Below are positions 46,461 through 56,489 of a DNA stretch of 64,000 nucleotides, piece after piece. Under the pieces are notes generated by a model that worked only from the letters and a program-made list of their open reading frames with translations, was not told the DNA's origin and ran no database searches. Within the stretch, counting starts at the first letter, position 1, and the number at the start of each line of letters is the position of its first letter. Origin of the DNA: Syntrophobacteraceae bacterium. Its GTDB lineage: Bacteria > Desulfobacterota > Syntrophobacteria > Syntrophobacterales > Syntrophobacteraceae. Position numbers and translations under genes: made by a program. The stretch covers positions 1 through 64,000 of the forward strand of contig JARLHO010000050.1 in NCBI GenBank assembly GCA_031292215.1, read 5' to 3'.

Positions 46461-46723
46461 CACTGCTGTCCGGTTAATTTCAAAAGCGGCGGGGAATGTG
46501 TAGGGTGGGCACAGTTTCACCGTGCCCACCGAAAAGGTGGGCAAGATAAGGCCTTGCCCACCCTACAAAAACCGGCACAACATTTTGGCCCGAGTATCAG
46601 ATCCAATCCATGAATGCCGTGCGGACAGCACTACCCATTCAAATCGAAAACGGGAAACTATGCCAAAGAGTATTAGAAAGCAAACGTTTATAGCTGCCGA
46701 TTCAAAATTAACCGGACAGTAGT
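46461..46723. mobile_element. MITE-like element with terminal inverted repeats
   Basis: The left end CACTGCTGTCCGGTTAATTT and the reverse complement of the right end CACTACTGTCCGGTTAATTT match closely over 28 bases. The ACTGTCCGGTTAA end is like that of some DDE insertion sequences. The 263 bp between hold no transposase but an internal palindromic repeat, so it is a non-autonomous element. Confidence 0.65.
46501..46565. repeat. REP-like palindrome inside the MITE-like element
   Basis: TAGGGTGGGCA at the left pairs with TGCCCACCCTA at the right; an inner GTGGGCA/TGCCCAC type pair (CGTGCCCACC, GGTGGGCA) makes a cruciform. This is the common GTAGGGTGGGCA family of repeats. Confidence 0.7.
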
Positions 46724-46759
46724 GCGGTAGACTAACTGTTTTAAAACACAAAAGGAGCA

Positions 46760-47278
46760 ATGAAATTGAGCAAACAGAACGCAGTCGTTGGAATCTACAA
46801 TGCCCACACCGAGGCCGAAGCCGCAGTCAAAGAGCTTCAGAAATCGGGCTTTGACATGAAGAAGCTCTCAGTGGTGGGGAAGGACTATCACACCGAAGAA
46901 AATGTCGTCGGGTTCTACAACACAGGGGACCGGATGAAGTTCTGGGGAAAACTCGGGGCCTTTTGGGGAGGCTTGTGGGGGATCCTGTTCGGCTCGGCCT
47001 TCTTCGTCATCCCGGGGTTGGGCCAACTGGTAGTGCTGGGCCCCCTGGTCATGATAATTGTCGGCGCCCTGGAAGGGGCCATTGTGACCGGAGGGCTGAG
47101 CGCTCTGGGCGCTGGACTCTACAGCATGGGAATCCCCAAGGACAGCATCATCAAATACGAAACTGCTCTTAAGTCGGATAAGTTTCTGGTCATTGTCCAC
47201 GGGGCATCCGATGATGTCGCCGGGGCCAAATCGATCCTGGAGACAACGGCCAAAGATGAGCTCGTGGTGCACCAATAG
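46760..47278 (+). CDS. YflT-like general stress protein with glycine-zipper membrane segment
   Basis: The protein has 172 residues. The N-terminus AVVGIYNAHTEAEAAVKELQ and FDMKKLSVVGKDYH is the YflT/GSP17M fold. Then follows a Gly-rich hydrophobic region (LGAFWGGLWGILFGSAFFVI, LGPLVMIIVGALEGAIVTGG) and a C-terminal ferredoxin-like strand (KFLVIVHG). It starts just right of the MITE-like element; AAAGGAG is present but only two bases from ATG. It is followed 55 bases later by a UspA gene. Confidence 0.78.
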   Translation: MKLSKQNAVVGIYNAHTEAEAAVKELQKSGFDMKKLSVVGKDYHTEENVVGFYNTGDRMKFWGKLGAFWGGLWGILFGSAFFVIPGLGQLVVLGPLVMIIVGALEGAIVTGGLSALGAGLYSMGIPKDSIIKYETALKSDKFLVIVHGASDDVAGAKSILETTAKDELVVHQ

Positions 47279-47333
47279 TTACCAATCGCTTGGGACTCAT
47301 ACGAGAGAGATTCTACCGCAAGGGGGGAAGTCC

Positions 47334-47792
47334 ATGGAAGATGTCAATCGGATTTTGGTCGTTAGCAGATCGACGAAATATTGTCAAAAAGCCGTTGACT
47401 ACGGAATTTCGCTTGCTCAAAAATTCGGGGCAGAGCTTTTCGTGGTGCATGTCATGCACAATCCTTTCATGCTGAAAGGTTGGAACCTCGCGGTTCCCTC
47501 TTTGGACGCAGAATATGCAAGATTACAGCAGACATTCAAAGATGACATCGATCGCATGATCGAAGGTAATAAAACAAAGGGACTCACTGTCAAAACTGTC
47601 ATAAAAGAAGGGAACCCCTTTGAAGAAATAGTGAAGATGGTCAAGGAAGAAAATATCGATCTGCTCATCATGTTGGCCCACGAGGAAGGTCATTTCGAAC
47701 ACTTTCTATTCGGCCGTGACAATGAGGATTTGATACGCAAGATGCCCTGTTCCATCATGCTGGTCAAAAAAGAACCTCCCGGGGAAACGTAG
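47334..47792 (+). CDS. Universal stress protein (UspA family)
   Basis: The protein has 152 residues from ATG 47334, which follows AAGGGGGGAAG. The Rossmann-like Usp fold is evident: VNRILVVSRSTKYCQKAVDY, FGAELFVVHVMH, and a C-terminal IDLLIMLAHEEGHFEHFLFG with LIRKMPCSIMLVK. The ATP-binding motif G-2x-G-9x-G(S/T) is altered (AHEEGHFEHFLFGRDNEDLI), so ATP binding is uncertain. It stands between the stress genes and the sugar-phosphate island. Confidence 0.88.
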   Translation: MEDVNRILVVSRSTKYCQKAVDYGISLAQKFGAELFVVHVMHNPFMLKGWNLAVPSLDAEYARLQQTFKDDIDRMIEGNKTKGLTVKTVIKEGNPFEEIVKMVKEENIDLLIMLAHEEGHFEHFLFGRDNEDLIRKMPCSIMLVKKEPPGET

Positions 47793-47978
47793 CGCAGGGC
47801 TTCCCGGCGCATCGTGGAACAGGGAAGTCGATTCTCGGAAAGCCGTCCGGGCGTATGGAAAAGACGTATGCGCGCGGGCTGAAAACGAGCAAGAGCGTTG
47901 CATCGGCAAACCGTGCTGCGGCCAAGCGGGAATTTTTCGTGAACTCGGGGGCCGGCGCTGCCAATAGAGAGGCAAGAC

Positions 47979-48230
47979 ATGAAAGACAATCCTTTAAAAC
48001 AATTGGGAGCGCTCGGCCAATCCATCTGGCTGGACTACATCAGGCGAGATTTGATCGCCGGCGGCGGGCTCCGGCGCCTCATCGAGGAGGATGGACCGCG
48101 GGGGATGACCTCGAATTCATGCATCTTCGAAAAGGCTATCGTGGAAAGCCACGATTACGATGAGGACATTCGGGCCATGGCGCTTTAAGGGAAAGGCGCC
48201 GAGGCAATTTATGAAATCCAGGCTGATCCT
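47979..48230 (+). pseudogene. tal: Transaldolase N-terminal fragment
   Basis: The reading frame begins MKDNPLKQLGALGQSIWLDY and goes on with IRRDLIAGGGLRRLIEEDGP and TSNSCIFEKAIVESHDYDED, the N-terminus of transaldolases. Family Pro after TSN is Ser here. A TAA stop at 48186-48188 interrupts the frame, which goes on in frame as GKGAEAIYE, again transaldolase-like, then loses similarity. The rest of the enzyme, with the Schiff-base Lys, is gone. Confidence 0.8.
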
Positions 48231-48380
48231 TCATTGCCCGAACAGTGCCAGGCGTTTTTGTCGCCATCAGTGCTGAAAAACAGCTTCGTTGCTATTGCGG
48301 CTAAACCTCAGTCGGCGGATGTCCCTTGGAATCCCTACAGTAGCCCGGACGCCGTCCAGGACAAATATGAAGGAGAAACA

Positions 48381-50927
48381 ATGAGAAAACAAACCCGCGC
48401 CGTCCACCCCATATACAATCTCTTGCCCACGGAAATAGAGGGGTTCGATGCCCTTGCCGAGTTGGCCCTGAATCTGCGTTGGTCTTGGAATCACGCGACC
48501 GACGAAGTGTGGCGGCAGCTTGATCCCAAACTGTGGGAAATCACGCACAATCCCTGGGTTGTCCTTCAGACGGCCTCGCGTGAGCGGATCGAGCGGGTTT
48601 TGGCCGATTCGGTTTTTCGCAAAAACGTTGATGAGCTGGTTCAGACCAGGCGGCAAGCGTTGAGGGCGCCCGGGTGGTTTCAGCAGAATCATCCGCAGGC
48701 GCCCTTGACCTGCGTCGCCTATTTCAGCATGGAATTTATGTTGAGCGAAGCTTTGCCAATCTACTCGGGCGGGCTTGGCAATGTAGCCGGCGATCAGCTC
48801 AAAGCCGCCAGCGACCTGGGCGTGCCTGTAGTCGGCGTGGGACTGCTGTACCAGCAAGGCTATTTTCGCCAGGTAATCGACAGGGAGGGAGCGCAACTGG
48901 CCCTTTTCCCGTATAACGACCCCGGACAGTTGCCTATAACGCCTGTGCGGCAAACGGACGGCGAGTGGCTGCGGCTTGAGATCGCTTTACCCGGCTACTC
49001 GGTCTGGCTGCGCGCCTGGCAGGTCCAGGTCGGTCGAGTCAAGCTTTACCTGCTGGACAGCAATGACGCGGCGAACTTTCCCGCTCATCGAGGAATTACC
49101 AGCGAACTGTATGGCGGCGGGCCGGAGTTGCGCCTCGCGCAGGAAATGCTCCTCGGGATCGGCGGATGGCGATTGCTCGGTGCGCTTGGCATCCAGCCGG
49201 AAGTCTGTCATCTCAATGAAGGGCACGCGGCCTTTGCCGTGTTGGAACGCGCCCGCAGCTTCATGCAAGAGACCGCCCAGCCCTTCGAAGTCTCACTTGC
49301 CGTAACGCGAGCGGGAAACCTCTTCACCACACACACGGCGGTTACCGCCGGCTTCGACCGTTTCGCCCCGGCCCTCATCGAGCAATACCTCGGGGGTTAT
49401 GCCGAGCAAAAGCTCGGCATAACCCCGCATGATTTACTGGCCTTGGGCCGTCAGGACCCAAACGATTCGTCGGAGAGTTTCAACATGGCCTACCTGGCAA
49501 TCCGGGGCAGCGGTGCGGTCAATGGCGTGAGCCGCTTGCACGGGAAGGTGAGCCGGCACATCTTTTTGCCTCTCTTTCCGCGCTGGCCGCAGGACGAAAT
49601 ACCGGTCGGACATGTGACCAACGGAGTTCACATGCCGAGCTGGGACTCGGCGGAATCTGATGATCTGTGGACTCAAGCCTGTGGAAAAGACCGCTGGCTG
49701 GGGACGGTTGAAACCCTGGAGCAGGACATCCATGGGGTCTCCGACGCCGGCCTTTGGCAATTTCGCATCGCCGCAAGAAAGTCTCTTGTCGAATACGCTC
49801 GGAAGCGATTGTCCGGGCAACTGGCCGCTTCCGGCGCGCCGTCCGAGGCGGTTGACGGTGCGAAAAATCTATTCGATCCCAATGCGTTGACACTGGGGGT
49901 TGCGCGGCGCTTTGCGACCTACAAGAGGCCGAACCTGCTCCTGCACGACCCGGAGCGACTGCTTAGTCTTTTAACCAATCTTGTGCGCCCGGTGCAGCTC
50001 ATCATCGCCGGAAAGGCCCATCCAGCGGATGGGGCGGGGCAAGCCTTGATCCACGAATGGATAAATTTCATCCGCCGTCCGGAGGCCCGCCCCCATGTGA
50101 TCTTCCTCAGTGACTACGACATGCTCCTGACCGAGCAACTGGTGCAGGGGGTCGATGTCTGGATCAATACGCCACGGCGACCCTGGGAGGCGTGTGGAAC
50201 GAGCGGCATGAAGGTGCTCGTAAATGGAGGCATCAATCTCTCGGAATTGGACGGCTGGTGGGCGGAAGCATACTCGCCCGAAGTGGGCTGGGCGCTGGGG
50301 GACGGCCTGGAACATGGGGACGATCCGGCCCGGGACGAGGTCGAAGCCGACGCGCTCTACGACCTGCTGGAGCGCGAGGTGATCCCGGAGTTCCATACCC
50401 GAGACGATAAGGGCATCCCAACGGCCTGGGTCGCGCGAATGCGTGAAAGCATGGCGCGTTTGACGCCGCGCTTTTCCGCCAACCGCGCTGTGCGCGAATA
50501 CGCCGAACAACACTACCTCCCGGCTGCGTCAGCCTACCGGGAACGGTCTGCCGATAAAGGCTCAGCCGGCTCGCAGACAGTCAACTGGCAACAAAATCTG
50601 GAGCAGAAATGGGCCGGGCTGCGCTTCGGAGATTTGCGGGTCGAAACCAATGCGGACCACCACGTGTTTGAAGTCGAAGTTTTTCTCAACGATCTCGCCC
50701 CGGATGAGGTGCGGGTTGAGCTTTATGCGGACGGAATAAACGAGGGCGATCCCGTCCGGGAGGAAATGAAGTGCGCGAAAACGGAGCCCGACGCATCGCG
50801 CCTTTGGGTCTATCACGCAACGGCGTCTGCTAAGCGTCAAGCGGGGGACTATACGGCGCGAGTAATACCTCGGCGCTCCGGGGTGGCGGTTCCGTTGGAA
50901 TCCGCTAAAATCCTGTGGCAACGATGA
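48381..50927 (+). CDS. glgP: Alpha-glucan (glycogen/maltodextrin) phosphorylase, DUF3417 type
   Basis: A GT35 phosphorylase of 848 residues that releases glucose-1-phosphate from alpha-glucans with pyridoxal phosphate. ATG 48381 has AAGGAG just upstream; an in-frame extension to 48234 is part of the broken transaldolase region. The N-terminal DUF3417 (LAELALNLRWSWNHATDEVW) is typical of the short bacterial/archaeal type. VAYFSMEFMLSEALPIYSGG, CHLNEGHAAF and the PLP region EACGTSGMKVLVNGGINLSE are intact. A C-terminal beta domain follows. It would act with the GH57 enzyme at 31 kb and, before its loss, GlgX. Confidence 0.92.
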   Translation: MRKQTRAVHPIYNLLPTEIEGFDALAELALNLRWSWNHATDEVWRQLDPKLWEITHNPWVVLQTASRERIERVLADSVFRKNVDELVQTRRQALRAPGWFQQNHPQAPLTCVAYFSMEFMLSEALPIYSGGLGNVAGDQLKAASDLGVPVVGVGLLYQQGYFRQVIDREGAQLALFPYNDPGQLPITPVRQTDGEWLRLEIALPGYSVWLRAWQVQVGRVKLYLLDSNDAANFPAHRGITSELYGGGPELRLAQEMLLGIGGWRLLGALGIQPEVCHLNEGHAAFAVLERARSFMQETAQPFEVSLAVTRAGNLFTTHTAVTAGFDRFAPALIEQYLGGYAEQKLGITPHDLLALGRQDPNDSSESFNMAYLAIRGSGAVNGVSRLHGKVSRHIFLPLFPRWPQDEIPVGHVTNGVHMPSWDSAESDDLWTQACGKDRWLGTVETLEQDIHGVSDAGLWQFRIAARKSLVEYARKRLSGQLAASGAPSEAVDGAKNLFDPNALTLGVARRFATYKRPNLLLHDPERLLSLLTNLVRPVQLIIAGKAHPADGAGQALIHEWINFIRRPEARPHVIFLSDYDMLLTEQLVQGVDVWINTPRRPWEACGTSGMKVLVNGGINLSELDGWWAEAYSPEVGWALGDGLEHGDDPARDEVEADALYDLLEREVIPEFHTRDDKGIPTAWVARMRESMARLTPRFSANRAVREYAEQHYLPAASAYRERSADKGSAGSQTVNWQQNLEQKWAGLRFGDLRVETNADHHVFEVEVFLNDLAPDEVRVELYADGINEGDPVREEMKCAKTEPDASRLWVYHATASAKRQAGDYTARVIPRRSGVAVPLESAKILWQR

Positions 50928-50928
50928 T

Positions 50929-51288
50929 GAAAACGCCCCAAGGCGAGTTGCACGGCTATACCCCGGAGAGCTCCGAACGCGCTGACATCCGGGTGGGGCC
51001 TGGTGGAAAAGATCCCCTATCTAAAAACCCCGGGAGTGACCGCTGTGGAGCTGATGCCGGTGCAGGAGTTCAATGAAACTTCCATCCCGGGCAAGGAACC
51101 CGCAAACAGGCCAACCGCTCAGGAATTACTGGGGATACCATCCCGTGGTGCAGGACCACATCTTGGCCGCCCTTCGTTATTGGATGGTCGAGATGCACGT
51201 GGACGGGTTCAGGTTCGACCTGGCATCGGTTCTACCGTCCAACCGCCGGGGGAGAGCTCCGGGCAGCCCGAGAAACTGGTCCTATTGA
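50929..51288 (+). pseudogene. glgX: Glycogen debranching enzyme (GlgX) remnants
   Basis: Separate pieces in different frames match isoamylase-type debranching enzymes. [20 protein letters not shown] with VQEFNE lies around 51002-51080. [40 protein letters not shown] and FDLASVL follow at 51090-51240. Large parts between and after are missing. A gene of about 700 codons has been reduced to 360 bp. Confidence 0.8.
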
Positions 51289-51315
51289 GGTTCCTAAACC
51301 ATGAAGGAAATCGAA

Positions 51316-52233
51316 ATGAGAAAAAGCAACTCTTTTGCAGCGTGGATCTTCATCGTGATTCTCGGCATTGGCGCACTATTAGCCTTTGCCATGAATAGAG
51401 CCAACATGGAAAACGTGTGGTTTGGAGTCATTATCTTTTTTATCGCCGTCGTTCTTTCTGCCGCCATCAGGGTTGCGGATCAGTGGGAAAGGGTGGTGAT
51501 ATTGCGGTTAGGCAAGTTCCACTCCCTCAAGGGACCGGGAATATTTTTCATTATCCCGATCATCGACACAATCCCTTACTGGATCGACATCCGCGTGATC
51601 ACGGCTTCTTTCAAGGCAGAAAAGACGCTTACCAAAGATACGGTGCCCGTTGATGTGGACGCCGTGCTGTTTTGGAAAGTTGTGGACCCTAAGAAGGCGG
51701 CCCTGGATGTAGCCGACTATCAAAGCGCTTTACATTGGGCCTCCCAAACAGCGCTGCGTGATGTCATCGGCAAGACCATGCTTTCGGATATGCTGGAAGG
51801 CAGGGATAAGATCAGTAACGAACTGCGGAAGATCATCGATGAGCGCACCGAGCCATGGGGCGTTAATGTTATTTCGGTCGAAGTCAAGGATGTACTTATT
51901 CCGCCGGCCTTGGAGGATGCGATGTCGATGCAGGCTCAGGCCGAACGAGAACGTCAGGCCCGGGTGATTCTGGGAGATTCGGAGCGACAGGTGGCGGAGA
52001 AGTTTGGGGAGGCGGCCAAGACCTATGCCAACAATCCCACCGCTCTTCATTTGAGGGCCATGAACATGCTCTATGAGGGTTTGAAGGACAACGCCACGAT
52101 CGTTATTGTACCCAGCACCGTCGTGGAAACCATGCAACTGGGGAGTGTCGCCGGGCTCACGGCCTTGACCATGGGATTGGGTCAGGAGCGCGCAAACAAA
52201 GAAAAGGCAAGCGCGGTCCAAGAAGGGGAATGA
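51316..52233 (+). CDS. Stomatin/slipin-like SPFH membrane protein
   Basis: The protein has 305 residues; AAGGAA lies just before ATG 51316. Two N-terminal membrane segments (FAAWIFIVILGIGALLAFAM and VWFGVIIFFIAVVLSAAIRV) precede the SPFH domain: VADQWERVVILRLGKFHSLK, GPGIFFIIPIIDTIPYWIDI, RVITASFKAEKTLTKDTVPV. Then a coiled-coil and a C-terminal oligomerisation part (LHLRAMNMLYEGLKDNATIV) follow. It probably organises inner-membrane microdomains. Slipins are usually paired with a NfeD protein, which is absent here. Its stop overlaps the next, broken, gene. Confidence 0.88.
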   Translation: MRKSNSFAAWIFIVILGIGALLAFAMNRANMENVWFGVIIFFIAVVLSAAIRVADQWERVVILRLGKFHSLKGPGIFFIIPIIDTIPYWIDIRVITASFKAEKTLTKDTVPVDVDAVLFWKVVDPKKAALDVADYQSALHWASQTALRDVIGKTMLSDMLEGRDKISNELRKIIDERTEPWGVNVISVEVKDVLIPPALEDAMSMQAQAERERQARVILGDSERQVAEKFGEAAKTYANNPTALHLRAMNMLYEGLKDNATIVIVPSTVVETMQLGSVAGLTALTMGLGQERANKEKASAVQEGE

Positions 52234-52238
52234 CTGCA

Positions 52239-52541
52239 ATGAACGTGATCCAAGCAACGGGAAAAAGGACGACAAAGAAAACGACTGCAATCGCATGCGT
52301 GTTTGTGGATATCGGCGGCGTCCTGCTCACCTACGGGCGCGATCGTCATGCGCGCAAGCGGGCGGCAAGGAAGTTCAATCTGGAGTTGGCCGAGATCGAG
52401 GATCGGCATCGCCTGAACTTCTACACCTATGAGGAGGGGAAGCTCACGCTGGATGAGTATTTGAGCCGGGTGGTCTTCCACCAAAAGCGATCGTTTACCC
52501 GGGCTCAGTTTCGGCGGCCTCGATGCAAAACAACTCAATAA
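52239..52541 (+). pseudogene. HAD hydrolase N-terminal fragment
   Basis: The frame begins MNVIQATGKRTTKK and has the HAD motif VFVDIGGVLLTYGRDRHARK (phosphatase-type DxGGVL), then an EYLSRVVFHQKRSFTRAQF segment. It ends abruptly where an acetate kinase fragment begins. The later HAD motifs are missing. An intact HAD protein of a different kind lies at 56486. Confidence 0.75.
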
Positions 52542-52951
52542 GATGGTCAATTTCGAGTCCGGGCTGCTCGGCGTGTCGGAGACCAGTTCGGATATGAGCG
52601 ATTTGCCAGGTCGCGAGGCCGGCGATGTGCGTGCGGCGGAGGCGGTCGCGCTGTTTTGCCGCCAGGTGAAGAAATGGATCGGCGCATTCGCGGCGGCATT
52701 GGGCGGACTCGACACTCTGGTGTTCTCGGGCGGTATCTGCGAGAATGCGCCTACGGTTCGTACCAGGATCTGCAACGGGCTGGGATTTCTTGGAATCGAA
52801 CTCGAAAGAAAAACAAAACATGGCCAATGCGGGGATGATTTCTCCTGCGGCCGGCCGGACTTCTGTCCGCGTCATCCACACCGATGAGGAATGGGTGATA
52901 GCCAACGCTGTCTACCAGGTTCTCGGCCCTGGCCGGGAAAAGGAGAAGTAA
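52510..52951 (+). pseudogene. ackA: Acetate kinase C-terminal fragment with frameshift
   Basis: FGGLDAKQLNKMVNFESGLL, GVSETSSDMSDL, and VAAEAVALFCRQVKKWIGAF-like sequence up to DTLVFSGGICENAP match the last third of acetate kinases. Near 52815 the frame shifts and goes on as VRVIHTDEEWVIANAVYQVL. The N-terminal two thirds are replaced by the HAD fragment. Acetyl phosphate made by the next gene would thus need another acetate kinase. Confidence 0.85.
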
Positions 52952-52954
52952 ACC

Positions 52955-55324
52955 ATGAAGACGAAAACTCTTTCCCCGGAGTTGCTCCAGAAGATGGATG
53001 CGTACTGGCGCGCAGCCAACTATCTTTCGGTCGGCCAGATTTATCTCTATGACAATCCGCTTCTAAAGCGGCCTCTAACGCTTGCGGATGTAAAGCACAT
53101 GCTGCTCGGACATTGGGGCACGACCCCGGGGCAAAATTTTATCTACGTGCACCTCAACCGGGTCATAAAAAAATACGACCTCGACATGATTTATGTCTCC
53201 GGTCCGGGACACGGTGGTCCGGCCGTTGTGGGCAACACCTATCTTGAAGGCACTTATACCGAGATTTATCCCGACATCAGCCAGGATGAAGCCGGGCTTC
53301 GGAAGCTCTTTATTCAGTTTTCCTTTCCCGGAGGAATCCCCAGCCACGCATCACCGGAGTGCCCGGGGTCGATCCACGAGGGTGGCGAGCTTGGCTATTC
53401 GCTTAGCCATTCGTTCGGGGCGGTGTTTGATAATCCCGATCTTGTCGTCGCCTGCGTTGTTGGAGACGGCGAGGCGGAGACGGGGCCCCTTGCGACCGCC
53501 TGGCATTCGAACAAGTTTCTCGACCCGGTAACCGATGGCGCGGTGCTGCCGATCCTGCACCTAAACGGCTATAAGATTTCCAACCCGACCGTCCTGGCCC
53601 GCATCACCCGCGAGGAATTGGAGCAGTTGCTGCGCGGCTACGGGTGGACGCCCTACTTCGTCGAGGGAGACGAACCGGCGCTCATGCATGAGGCCATGGC
53701 CGCAACGCTTGACACGGCGGTTGAGCAGATCAAAAAGATACAACTTGATGCCCGCCTCCACGGCAGCTCCGAGCGTCCGCGCTGGCCGATGATCGTTTTC
53801 AACTCCCCCAAGGGCTGGACGGGGCCCGAAACGGTCGACGGCCTGCAAGTCGAGGGTACGTTTCGAGCGCACCAGGTGCCGCTCTCCGACCCGGCCACCC
53901 ATCCCGAACACCTCAAGATGCTCGAAGAGTGGCTGAAAAGCTACCGGCCGGAGGAACTCTTCGACGAGCAAGGCCGGCTCATGGCGGAGCTTGCCGAGCT
54001 TGCGCCCAAAGGCGAGCGTCGCATGGGCGCAAATCCGCACGGCAACGGCGGCATGCTGCTGCGTGATCTGGCGATGCCCGATTTTCGCGACTACGCGGTC
54101 GAGATCCCCTCGCCCGGTGTGCGCGGCATCGGCGACACGCACGTGCTCGGCCCTTTTCTGCGCGATGTGGCAAAACTAAACGGCGAGCAGCGGAATTTCC
54201 GGGTCTTTGGCCCCGACGAGACGCTCTCAAACGGCCTGGAGGCCCTCTTTGAGGTGACCAACCGCCAATGGGACGCAGCAATCGAGGCAAACGACCAATT
54301 CCTCGCCCCCACCGGGCGCGTTATGGAAATGCTAAGCGAGCACCAATGCGAGGGCTGGCTCGAAGGCTACCTGCTCACCGGCCGCCATGGGCTCTTTAAC
54401 TGCTACGAGGCGTTTATCCACATCGTCGACTCGATGTTCAACCAGCACGCCAAGTGGCTAAAAGTTACCTCGCGTCTGCCGTGGCGAAGGAAGATCGCCT
54501 CGCTAAATTACCTGCTGGCCTCTCATGTCTGGCGCCAGGACCACAACGGCTTTACGCATCAGGACCCCGGTTTTATCGACCATGTCGTAAATAAGAAGGC
54601 CGAGATCGTGCGCATTTACCTCCCGCCGGATGCGAACTGCCTGCTCTCGGTGATGGACCACTGCCTTCGCAGCCGCCATTACGTAAACGTTGTGATCGCG
54701 GGTAAACACCCCGCGCCCCAATGGCTGACGATGGAGGCCGCCGTCAACCACTGTACCGAAGGCATCGGCATCTGGCCGTGGGCCGGAAACGACCAGGGGG
54801 GCGCCCCCGATGTGGTCATGGCCTGCTGTGGCGATGTCCCAACGCTTGAGACTCTGGCCGCTGTCTCCATTATGCGCGAGCATCTGCCCGACCTTAAAAT
54901 CCGGGTGGTAAACATCGTCGACCTCATGAAGCTGCAGCCGCAAGCAGAGCATCCGCACGGACTTAGCGACATCGATTTCGACGAGATTTTTACCCTGGAT
55001 AAACCCGTCATCTTCGCCTTCCACGCCTACCCGTGGCTGATCCACCGTCTGACCTACCGGCGCGCCAACCACCACAACTTCCACGTTCGCGGCTACAAAG
55101 AAGAGGGCACCATAACCACGCCCTTCGACATGACGGTGTTAAACGACCTGGACCGTTTCCACCTCGTGATGGACGCAATCGACCGCCTGCCGCAGACCGG
55201 CGCCAAGGGCGTCTACCTAAAGCAGGAGCTAAAGGATAAGCTCACCGAGCACAAGCAATACATAGACAAATATGGCGAGGACCTGCCGGAAATTCGCAAC
55301 TGGAAATGGAGTACCCCCCGATGA
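52955..55324 (+). CDS. xfp: Phosphoketolase
   Basis: The enzyme is thiamine diphosphate-dependent. It splits xylulose 5-phosphate or fructose 6-phosphate with phosphate into acetyl phosphate plus an aldose phosphate. Its 789 residues are normal. [60 protein letters not shown] (ThDP motif start) and the later [20 protein letters not shown] are all present. It starts three bases after the acetate kinase fragment and overlaps the aldolase start. Normally acetyl phosphate goes to AckA, broken in this place. Confidence 0.95.
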   Translation: MKTKTLSPELLQKMDAYWRAANYLSVGQIYLYDNPLLKRPLTLADVKHMLLGHWGTTPGQNFIYVHLNRVIKKYDLDMIYVSGPGHGGPAVVGNTYLEGTYTEIYPDISQDEAGLRKLFIQFSFPGGIPSHASPECPGSIHEGGELGYSLSHSFGAVFDNPDLVVACVVGDGEAETGPLATAWHSNKFLDPVTDGAVLPILHLNGYKISNPTVLARITREELEQLLRGYGWTPYFVEGDEPALMHEAMAATLDTAVEQIKKIQLDARLHGSSERPRWPMIVFNSPKGWTGPETVDGLQVEGTFRAHQVPLSDPATHPEHLKMLEEWLKSYRPEELFDEQGRLMAELAELAPKGERRMGANPHGNGGMLLRDLAMPDFRDYAVEIPSPGVRGIGDTHVLGPFLRDVAKLNGEQRNFRVFGPDETLSNGLEALFEVTNRQWDAAIEANDQFLAPTGRVMEMLSEHQCEGWLEGYLLTGRHGLFNCYEAFIHIVDSMFNQHAKWLKVTSRLPWRRKIASLNYLLASHVWRQDHNGFTHQDPGFIDHVVNKKAEIVRIYLPPDANCLLSVMDHCLRSRHYVNVVIAGKHPAPQWLTMEAAVNHCTEGIGIWPWAGNDQGGAPDVVMACCGDVPTLETLAAVSIMREHLPDLKIRVVNIVDLMKLQPQAEHPHGLSDIDFDEIFTLDKPVIFAFHAYPWLIHRLTYRRANHHNFHVRGYKEEGTITTPFDMTVLNDLDRFHLVMDAIDRLPQTGAKGVYLKQELKDKLTEHKQYIDKYGEDLPEIRNWKWSTPR

Positions 55325-56343
55325 ATGCGCAAAAGCTAATAGACACAGCAAAGACGCTGGTCGCCGAAGGCAAGGGGCTGCTGGCGATGGATGAGAGCAA
55401 CCCAACCTGCGACAAACGATTCGAGAGGTTGGGGATCCCGCAGACAGTAGAGGCCCGGCGCGCCTGGCGTGAGTTGATTGTGACCACGCCCGGCCTGGGT
55501 GAGTCCATTAGCGGCGCGATCCTCTTCGACGAGACGATCCGCCAACAGAAAAAAGACGGTACTCCCTTTGTTACAGTCTTAACCGATGCGGGAATCATTC
55601 CCGGCATCAAGGTTGATGCCGGCGCAAAGGAGCTGGCGGCTCATCCCGGAGAGAAAATAACCGAAGGCCTCGATGGACTGCGCGAGCGGCTGGCCCAATA
55701 CTCGCAAATGGGCGCCCGTTTTGCCAAGTGGCGCGCGGTAATCGCCCCGGGCGACGCCATTCCCAGCCGGGGCTGCATCGAGGCCAATGCGCATGCGCTG
55801 GCTCTCTACGCCGCGTTGTGCCAGGAAGCCGGACTGGTTCCCATCGTCGAGCCGGAAGTGCTAATGGACGGCGATCACACCCTGGAGCGGTGCCGCGTGA
55901 TAACCGAGGAGGTCCTGCGAACGGTTTTTAACCAGCTCTACACGCAGCGGGTGCTACTGGAGGGGTTGATCCTTAAGCCCAACATGGTGCTTCCGGGATT
56001 GACCTGCCCCCGGCAGGAAGGGGTGGACGAGGTGGCGCGCGCCACGGTGAGGAGTCTTTTGTGGACCGTTCCCGCCGCCGTTTCGGGAATCGCGTTTTTG
56101 TCCGGCGGCCAATCGGCTGAACTCTCATCGGCCCGTTTGAATGCCATGAACGCTGGATTTAAATCCCGGCTGCCCTGGGCGCTTACGTTTTCTTTTTCCC
56201 GCGCCATTCAGCAACCGGCTTTGGAGCTTTGGCGGGGCGAGGAGGCCAACGTCTTGGCGGCGCAAAAGGCCCTGTATCATCGCGCGAGATGCAACAGCGC
56301 CGCGCGCCGTGGCCAATACGATGCCGCGATGGAAAGGGCTTGA
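55321..56343 (+). CDS. Fructose-bisphosphate aldolase, class I
   Basis: The enzyme cleaves fructose 1,6-bisphosphate through a Schiff base. It has 340 residues from ATG 55321, overlapping the phosphoketolase stop. [30 protein letters not shown] and [20 protein letters not shown] are family motifs. The Schiff-base Lys is in [11 protein letters not shown]. The terminal Tyr of the animal enzyme is not present. Together with phosphoketolase it would feed and drain a pentose/bifid-type shunt. Confidence 0.94.
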   Translation: MNAQKLIDTAKTLVAEGKGLLAMDESNPTCDKRFERLGIPQTVEARRAWRELIVTTPGLGESISGAILFDETIRQQKKDGTPFVTVLTDAGIIPGIKVDAGAKELAAHPGEKITEGLDGLRERLAQYSQMGARFAKWRAVIAPGDAIPSRGCIEANAHALALYAALCQEAGLVPIVEPEVLMDGDHTLERCRVITEEVLRTVFNQLYTQRVLLEGLILKPNMVLPGLTCPRQEGVDEVARATVRSLLWTVPAAVSGIAFLSGGQSAELSSARLNAMNAGFKSRLPWALTFSFSRAIQQPALELWRGEEANVLAAQKALYHRARCNSAARRGQYDAAMERA

Positions 56344-56345
56344 CC

Positions 56346-56489
56346 ATGCGACAGGCTCGCAACCTGCAGAACCTGCGGCATAAAAAAAACAGGAGAACGC
56401 CCGTCATGGAAGCTGTCGCCAACCAGCCCGAGGCGGTTGGCGCACCCCTTTTGGCTAAAAAACCTGTCGAGGCGGAAACACTCTCATGA
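56346..56489 (+). CDS. Possible 47-residue linker gene
   Basis: A short frame lies between the aldolase and the HAD gene, overlapping the latter by four bases (ATGA). It starts MRQARNLQNLRHKKNRRTPV and has no known domain or clear ribosome binding site. It may be only leftover sequence. Confidence 0.25.
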   Translation: MRQARNLQNLRHKKNRRTPVMEAVANQPEAVGAPLLAKKPVEAETLS

